From Rhabdornis inornatus (Eukaryota; Chordata; Aves; Passeriformes; Rhabdornithidae), in contig VWZS01002872.1 of assembly GCA_013397075.1 (NCBI GenBank), positions 455,654-519,653 of the forward strand: a stretch of 64,000 bases of DNA, in the 5' to 3' direction. A model generated the notes under the pieces. The model searched no databases. It saw nothing but the letters and a program-made list of their open reading frames with translations, and was not told the DNA's origin. This document shows positions 45,801-54,800 of this stretch, one piece after another. The translations under genes were made by a program, and so were the position numbers. Position 1 is the stretch's first letter. Each line of letters opens with the position of its first letter.

Positions 45801-48800
45801 CCAGCCCTGGCTGCACCTTGGGCACAGCCACCCCTGACCCACCGGGCACGGGCAGCCCCTAAGCCCACCAAGCAGGAGCTTGGCACAGCCAGATCCTTAC
45901 CAGAGTTGAGCTTGCGGCTGGTCTCTGGTGAGGGCACTGGAGACGGAAGGTAGTCAAGGTGGGACGAGGAGGATTGGGTTTTCTCCTTCATTGGCCCTCC
46001 GGCCTCGCTGAGGAAGCCACTGAGAGAGACCCCACAGGAGGGCTGCTTGTAGCGGGCGTGCTGCAGGACATCCATGATCCAGCGCATCTCTCGCCAGATC
46101 TCCTCCATTTGCTGCCAACAGAGGAAATGGAGGAGCCCTTTCACACAGCAAACAACAGCAACAAGGAAGTCCCATGGCAAAACACAGAGTCTGTACACAC
46201 ACCTCCCCCCAGAGCTTGGGGGAAATCCCTGAGCTGGGAAATGCACAGAAAGTGCTCTCAGGTAGGAGGAGGATGCAGCTGCTGGTTCAGCAGGGGTGCT
46301 GGGGACAGGGGCAGCATGGGAAGCTCGTTTGCAAGTCCATCCCAAAATGCACTTGCAGGCTCTTTTCTACCTAGGACAGCACATGCACTGCAGAATCCTT
46401 TGGGTGTCTTCTTGGGATTTTTAATGTGATCATTGCAGTAAGAAGTTGCTTGATAAAGCAATTGTGGCCTGGAGAAGAAAATGCTCCAGAGAGACCTCAG
46501 AGCCCCTTCCAGTGCCTAAAAGGGCTCCAAGAGACATGAAGAGGGAGGACTTGGGACAAGGGCCTGGAGTGATGGGACAAGGGCCGGGATGGACAGGACA
46601 AGGGGCTGGAGTGACAGGACAAGGGTGAATGGCTTCTTACTGCCAGAGGGCAGGGTTAGATGGGATACTGGGAAGGAATTGTTCCCTTGGAAGGTGAGGA
46701 GGACCTGGCACAGGGTGCCCAGAGAAGCTGTGGCTGCCCTTGGATCCCTGGCAGTGCCCAAGGCCAGGTTGGAAATGGCTTGGAGCAACCTGGGATAGGG
46801 GAAGGTGGAACTGGATGAGGTTTAATGTCTGTTTCAACCCCAACCCTTCCATGAATCTGTTAAAGATCAGCCCTCTGCTGCCCACCAGCCACATCAAAGG
46901 AACCCCCAGGGCCACCAAGACCACGGAACACCCCTGGTGCAGATGCCGCTGCCTGAGTCCTGGCAGGTCAGGGGCACTGTCGAGCCTGACTCCCACCCCA
47001 TACCTGGATGTAGTCCTGAACCTGCTGGTGCCTCTGCTTGGCGGTGGAGAGCTCAGCATCGGAGAAAGCCTCCCTGAGGCTCTGCTGGGAGAGGAGAGAC
47101 TCCAGCTCCAGCAAGGCAGACACCTGGCAGTACTGCATGATGAACTCCCGGTCGTACGTGAAGAAGTGAACTGGGAGAGGAAACAAGAGAGAGATGAAAA
47201 ACGACGTCCCTATCACCCAAGATGAGGAGGCAACACTATCCATTAGTCCACCTGGACAGCCCTCAGTACAACCCTCCATCCCTCCTCCCTAGGGAGTGAG
47301 GGAACTCAAGCCACCCCACTGCCCAGCCCAGATCTCAGGAGGCCTCAGAGGACAAGGGGACCAGCAGGGTTGGGTTTTGGCATTGCCCCTCCTTACCCAG
47401 CTCGAAGATTTGCAGTGGCAGTGTGAGGAAGCCAGAGCGAGGGGTGTAGGGATTGTTTTGGCCTGGAGCAGTGCAGACGTCGTCTGATGGAGGCAGCAGC
47501 AGCAGGAAGGAGACCTGATCCCCAAAGTCCAGCACCTCTTGGCTGTATAGACGGAAGTCTTTGGCCTGCAAGAAGACAGTGCAGGTAACAGCTGCACACA
47601 TGACCTGGTGGGGCCTCTGCCCAGTCCTTGTGCACAGAGCAGTTCTCAGAGACCACCTGCAGCCAGGGGACACTGCAGCTTCAGCACACAACCAGAGGCT
47701 CCTTGCTTCTGGCATCATATGCATCATCGCATCACCTCTTCTCTAATTTTTCCTAAAAGTCTCGAAACTTCTGGTCAAAGTCACCATGGCAGGGTGTCAA
47801 AAACGCACCACCAGTGATGGCTCAGCGATGTGCAGGGAGGTACCCTCCCTGCTGCCCAGCCAGAAGCACATGCCTGTGACTGGGGCTGGTGGGCTGCTTC
47901 CCAGCAGATACTTGGCATGGTGGAAGCAGGTTTCTCTCCATGTAGTCTGGCCCCAGGGGCTGCAGCTCCAGCCCAGCACTGGCCAGGGACCAGCCTGCTT
48001 TGGAGGGGCAGAGTTGGGCTGGTCTCGTGCTGCCCAGGACCAAACCACTGGCAACAGTAATAAACCCAGATTTGCCATTGTTGCTTTGGGGGTACAGTGT
48101 GGGAAGGATAAACAGCTCCTGTGGACACTGTCCCTTGGGCAGGCAGACTCACCACTCACCTTCTGTTTGCACAGCACTAAAATCTGTGTGCCCCAGCCCC
48201 ACAAGGAGGGCCAGACATGCAGTTCCCCACCTGCTGCAACCACCAGCACCGTGCTCACAGCCCCGTCCCCTCCCTCTGCCCCAGACCTTGGCTCCTGCCT
48301 CTACCTCCTGCAACGGGATGTTCACCAGGGTCATCAACTCCTTGATGGCCACTTGGAGCTCCTGAAACAAGGGGTTCTGGGACCTGTCAGCCTCTGTCTC
48401 TGTGGGAACAGGCTCCTCCACGCTGGACATCTTCTGCAGCCACTCCCACTCCTCCCTGCAGAAGGCCAGAGACAGACAGGTGAAGGAGGGAGCAGCTCAG
48501 GTGGACGTGGACACAATTACTCTGAGAGCTGTGTTTGCTTGGCTGTTCCTCTCCCAGACAGTGCAGCATCCCCAGGGTTGTGGGAGAGGTGGAGGTAGAG
48601 AGGGAACTTGGCTTGCTCTAGGCTGAATCAGAATCACAGAATATACTGAGCTGGATGGGACCCACAAGGATTGTCAAGTTCAGCCCTGATCCCAGACAGG
48701 ACACCCCAACAATCCCACCCTGTGCCTGAGAGTGCTGCATGGCAGGGATAAGAGGGAATATTATGCTGCTGCTGAAGCAGGAGGTGATTGATGCTGTTAG

Positions 48801-51800
48801 CCTGGGTGGGACAGAGCAGCCTGGCTGCCCTGGCTGAGCAGCCTTGCAAATCCCACCTGGAGACGTTGGGGTTGGAGCGAATCTTGACGTGGCACAGGAT
48901 GTTGGGGAGCCGCTCTGGCACCAGCACTCGGATCTGATCCACGGCACTGCACAACTTCAAGTAGCCCAGGTAGAGGCCCGGGGAGAGGGCATGGCTGCTC
49001 CGCTGGTGATAAGCCAGCTTGTCCTGGGAACAAAGGCACTGCTGGACTGACCAAGTCCTCACAGTGGGGCTCGTGCTGATGCCCTAGCACAGCCAGTCCA
49101 GCTGGAGAAGGGGAGTGGCACAGGAAGACAGCTGGTGCTGCCAGGGTCAATCTGGCACCAACTTGATGCCTCCCCTCAAAACAACAGGATTTTTGGAGGC
49201 TGGCTGGACTCTGCTCCCCCTCTGCTGTGACCTTTCCAGGCCGATGGGGAGCAGGGGGCACTGGTGTTTCCCAGGGGAGCCCAGTTGCAATCCCTGGCCC
49301 AAGAGCCCCAGCACAGACCTGGACGGAGATGAGCAGCATGTCCAGAGCACTGGGCTCCTCTGGGGAGGACACGGACTTGCGGCTGCTCTGCAGCTTGCAG
49401 ATGGGGACCCAGCGGACGCTCTCAAAAGTCTGGTTGGTCTTCACCTCCTTCAGGGTGACGATGAGGATGTTGCCCTGCTTGTCTTTGATGGGCTCGAAGA
49501 AGACCTGCCCCAGGTCCTGGATGCCCAGCAGCCCCTGGGTGAGAAGGCAGGAGAAAGCAGAGGGTCAGGGCATATCCCGAGGGCACGGTGGATCTGGGAA
49601 GCTGGGATGTGCCTGCAGCTACCTGCTGGAAACCAGTCTGCCCAGAAAAGCACCCTGATGGTCCCCAGCCCCTCTGCATGAGACTGCCATGACACCTGGA
49701 ACCTCGCTGTCCCATGGCCGGAGTCTCACCAGGGAGGATGAGGCAGGAACACACAGTTATGGCCAGGAGATCCTGGGTTTATCCTGACTGTGGTACATAT
49801 GCATGCTGCTCCCATGGGAGCTAAGTCCCCAGCATCCCACTTAAGGTGTTTGTTCCCATCCCAGGCTGACCCTCACCTGCATCTGTGAGATGGCCAGCAG
49901 CATCTTGAAGCGTGTCTGCAGGATGCAGGAGCAGGAGGACTGGGACACGGTGACACACTGCCGCAGCCACAGGATCTCATCCCACATACACGACACCTGC
50001 ACACACCAGAGAGTGTCACTGCTGCTGCAGCTGGGTCACACGAGGGGGTTTTGGGGAAATTGTTTGCCTCTCTGAGTTGGGTTAGGGATGTGCGTGGGCA
50101 TGCAGCACCTCTCAGCAGGGTGCAAATAAATCCCCATGCCACAGGTACTGAGATGCCCCCAGAGTCTGTACCCGAGGGCAGCCCTGAGCCCTGTCCACTC
50201 AGACATCCATCTTCATCTAGGACTGAAAAGGTAAGTTTGAATACAAGTTCGCCAAGGTGGGGAGGGAGAAGAAAGCACTCTCCATCAGTAGATAAAGACG
50301 CAGCAAATTATTTTGGCCCTGAGCTGCCCACCTGCCCTTTCCCTAAGTTTGCTGACATTGGAGGAGCTAGGGGCACCTCCCTGTGCATCCTACAGCAGAG
50401 GCAGAGGTGCCATGGCAGGACGCTGAGGGGAAGCAGTTCAACAGCCACTGACATCCCTGTGGAGAGGCAGTGCCCACCAGCCCTGGCACACAGCCTGCCC
50501 AGTGTGGCACTGGTCTGTCACACATCTTCGGGCTTCCAGGGGTTGGGACAAAATGCCATTCCCTGGAAGTTTCCTAGTCCATGCTGAACCCCAGCAAGCA
50601 GCAAGTCCATGGGCTGCCTGCACTGCCAAACCCCAGTGACCGGGCTGGAGGGGCAGCAGTGTTGCCTGATGCCTGCCTGGGTCACCCTGGCACTCCTGGC
50701 CCTCTGCCCAAGCCCAGGGTCCCTTGGCCACCCACCTTGGTAAGCCAGAGGAAATCTTGCATGAGCAGGCATGAGTAGGTGTCATCAATCTCCACCACAG
50801 GGATCTGGTCTTCATGGGTCACCAGGATGTTGTCGTCCTTGTAGAAGATGGCTGTCAGGTAGAGGCCCCTGCATGGGAGGGAAAACAGACTTCGGTGCTA
50901 CCCCCAGCTGCCAGCTCCATCTCCCAAAGGGTCTCTTTCCTGAGGGAAGAGGAGATGCCCTGCCCCAGGTCTCCACTTGTCTCCAACAGCCCACAGCAGA
51001 AGAGACTTGTGACTGGTACAGGAAACAGGAACAGGAACCCAGTGTGTCCCAGCAGATACCATGGCCTATCACCCTGCAGCACACAGGACAGAGATGGGGC
51101 AGTCTGTGCAGGGGACACTCTGGGTCTGGACAGGGTGGGGTGCCAGGTGACCCTCAGAGGTGGTGCAGAGGTCTGGGCACCAGCACAGACTGGCCAGTCC
51201 AAATGGAGACATGAAGAGAACCTTTGATCTCTGGGCCATGGGACTCATCTCCACTGACACCACCATTCCACTCCCAGTGGAGACCCTGCTCTGAGCACCC
51301 CCAGCCCCCAGTGTGCACCCCCAGTTCTCGGGATGGGCAGCTCTGCAGCCCTGCTGGGACAGGGGTTCTCACCAACCCCGTGCACCGGCCTCTCACCGCT
51401 TCAGTGTCTTGAGAAACTTGCTGCCAGGGTGGAAGAGGTGCTTGAGGCTCTTGGAGACTGAATGCTTTCTGCTCTGAGGCTGGTTCTTGCAGGGTTCTGT
51501 GGAGCAGAGAGCAGAGGATGCTGCAGCAGGAGATGAAGAGCTGATGGCAACCTGTTGGGCAGGCTCTGCTGAGGTCTCCACTGCCTGAGCTGCCTCCCTG
51601 CTCTGCTCATCCATGGCACAGCCCTGTTCCTGCTCACCATCTCAGCTCTGTGGATCACACCACCACCTTGGGGGACTCAGCTGTCCCCCACCTAGCATCC
51701 CTGGAGCAGTGTGCTGTGGGCTCACCGTGGCAAATGCAGTGCTGGTGGACGGTCTTCACCTGGCCCAGCAGAAGGTCCAGAGCCTCAGCCTGTCCCCTCC

Positions 51801-54800
51801 GCCGCGGTGCCCGGCCGTCGTACTCCCGCCAGTCTGTGGGGACACACCAGCATCACCCCTGCACCCCTGGGCCTGGGGGACTAGGGGCTCCCATCCCCTC
51901 CTCCCACATCATCTGGGTGTCCCCCCTGTGCCACAGCCTGGCAGCACTTGTGGGTGCTGGGCACCTCTGGGTGTGCTGGGAGATGCCCAGTTTTGCTCCA
52001 CTCTTCCCAGGAACACCCAGCTCTGCAGAGCGCCCCGTGCCACCGGCCTCCCCACAGAGTGGCAGGGACACACCAGAGGGAAAGAACAAGGTTCTGTCTG
52101 TTGCTGCTGCACTTCACTGGCCTTAAAAAATAAAATTCTTTCCAGTCTCTTCCTCCAGGTCTTCCCCAGTTACTCCACATGAGTGCTGGGAGTTAGGCTT
52201 ACCTCGACAAACACATAAATAAACTCCCGGCAGCTCCACCCGCTGTGGGACAGCAGCAGGAGCATGAGCAGGGCTGGGGATCTGCCGGCTCTTCTCCCTC
52301 AGCTTTATATTAATTGCTTTAAACACCCCGTGTCCTGCCCGCTGCTGTTTTCCATGGAAAGTTCAGCTCTGTTAACTTTGGCTAGAACTTGCCGCTATTT
52401 TTAGTAGCTTTAAAAACACCCAGGGAGGTGCCTGACTATATTCTGCTGGGCCAGGGAGGGATCTCTACTGAAGGGAGAAATGTTACTGGCAATAAAAATA
52501 AATAAACTCCACTCCTGTCTGATTCACTTCAGCCACACTCAATTGATGCCACCTGGATCTTGGTCACAGGGAATGTGACCTGTGCGAGATGGCAAATGAG
52601 CTTTAAAGTGGGTGCAAACATGACAGGGACAAGATAAAGCCAGGGGAGTGGATGGCTATGCCCTTGCTATGAGCATTCCTGGACATTAAAATGGATTTTT
52701 GGTGATTTCAGTGCTCTGTGGATCTGTAGCCAGAGCTGTGCACGGTGCTGCACATCTCTGACCCATCACTGATCATGTCCACCTGTCCTCGATGCCCTCA
52801 CTGCTCCTTGGAGCAGCAGCCCTGCTCCCTCGGTGCCTACCGCATGGTGGTACAGGATGTGCTTCCATGGCCTGATCCTTGGGACAAGCTCAGACTCCCA
52901 TGGGACTGCTCCTTGTCATTCACAGCACCAATCCCATGGGACACCACACAGGCACCTGTTTTGGGACTGGTGACAAGTGGCAGAGGCCATTCTGGAACCC
53001 CCTTAATCCTGAGCTTCACCCTTTGGGCTGCTCCTTCCAGCTCAGTCCTCCTGGCTCTTCTCCACCCAGAACCCCGGGGTGCCTTGTTTGACATTGGGTG
53101 GCTGTGTCCTGACACTTTTCCTGGGGCTAGCATGGGGAGGAGAGTGCTGACAGCCCAGAGGTGGTCTCTGTTGAGGCTCGTGACCTCCATCCCAGCTCCA
53201 TGCCAGGGAATGCAGGTCCTTGGGTCTGGGCTGGATGGAAGAGACCATGTGGTGGCACAGAGTGGGAGGCCACTGCCACCCAGGCCCACTCTGAGTCCTG
53301 GCTCGTAGCCACCTCCCAGCTTCCTCCACGGGATGAGCTGATCCAGGTGGCCTGAAATGGCTCAGCCTTTCCCAGGCGGCAAGGATAATTCAAGGGTGAA
53401 AAATCACTGTTTGGCAAAGAACCTGTTGGCTGGAGGCAGCATCCCAGACCCCCAGGCACAGCATCCCTGCCTGGCCTGAGACTCCAAATTCTGCCTCTGC
53501 CCCTGGGTGTCCTCATCCCCATCCCAGCAGTGAGAGGGACCTCTGGACAGCACAGGGAGCTGCTCATCCCCCACCTGCCCTGGGCTGGCTGCCATGGGAG
53601 TGGTCCTGGGGGTACTCACTGGAAGGGATGGCGAAGGGGGGTGTCGAGGCTTGCGGGGGACCCCAGCCCTTCATGTTGTAGGCAGACACGCGGACGTGGT
53701 ACGCCGTGCCCTGCAAGGAGACAGCACACTCAACACACACCCGCCTCTCCTGGCTTGGCAGGTGAGGCAAGGAGGATTCCCCCCAGCCCACTGTTCCAGT
53801 ACACCATGAGGAGCACCCTACTGGGAGCCCATAGGCCGGGTCACTGGCTCTTACCCTCCCTCCTGTACAAGGTCCTTGTTATGAGACACTGGAGAATCCT
53901 TGTGGCCCTGCTGGGTGGGTTTGGGGCACACAGAGGAAGGACTGGACATTGCAAATGCCCTTCACCAGAGATGCTCCAGCCTGAAAGACTCAGTGCTTCT
54001 GTGGATTGGGGTGCTGGTGATCCCCTGGAGACAGGGAGCTGGCCCAGCACTGTCAAGGGCTTGTAGCACAGTGACAGTGATTAAAGCCTCTGATTAAAGC
54101 TCAGTCAAGCTGACAGATGTTGCCAGGCCTCCAGGCACTCATGAAGGCAACAGGAGCCTGTGAAGCAGCTCTGAGAGTGTGACTGATGGGCTTGGAACAG
54201 TTCCTTGCAACGATGCTGCTCCAGGCTCCACTCGAGCCCCTCCTGCCACATTGAGGGCAGCTCCCACCCTGACAGCTCTTCTGGGCTCAGCACTGCTGCT
54301 GTGCCTAAGCCCCTCTCACCTCATCAAGGATGTTCTCTGCTCCCCGAGTCAGTGCTCCTGCCTGCCGACCCCTGGTACGGGTGACCCATTTACCCCAGCA
54401 TCTGCCCATATTCCCATCCTGAGCTCCATCCCACTGCAATCCCATGTCCCCAGTGCTGGCCTAGGCACGGGTCTGGTGGTTCTCAGGGAGATAACCCAGC
54501 AGGGAGCCATAGTCCCACCAGCTATGATCTTCCCAAGCTGCCAAAGATGCAGATGAGGATGGTCCCCCCTCTCGGTGACATCGAGGCTGGGGTGAGGGGT
54601 AGGACTGTGCAGGTGGCAGAGGGATGAGCCACTGATTTATTGCCCAGGAAGAGCCTGGGTGGAGACAGGAGTGGGGTGGGGGACAGAGGATAAATCAGGC
54701 GTTGGGTGAATGAGCCCATTCTGCCTGTCACTGCCAAGTCCCCAGGCACCCTGTCAGGGAGGTTCCCCCCTGTCAGTGGCTGTGGCTGTGCAGGGACAGA

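Larger units (their letters stand above)
46112..47003 (-). other. Intron of the ANKFN1-like gene with CR1 insertion
   Basis: An 892-bp intron, of which about 375 bp is an antisense CR1 fragment (46487-46860). The rest is unique-looking. Confidence 0.7.

Noticed and set aside
47786..48598. 270-codon + strand open frame
   Set aside because: Antisense to exon and intron sequence of the ANKFN1-like gene; no protein family resemblance.
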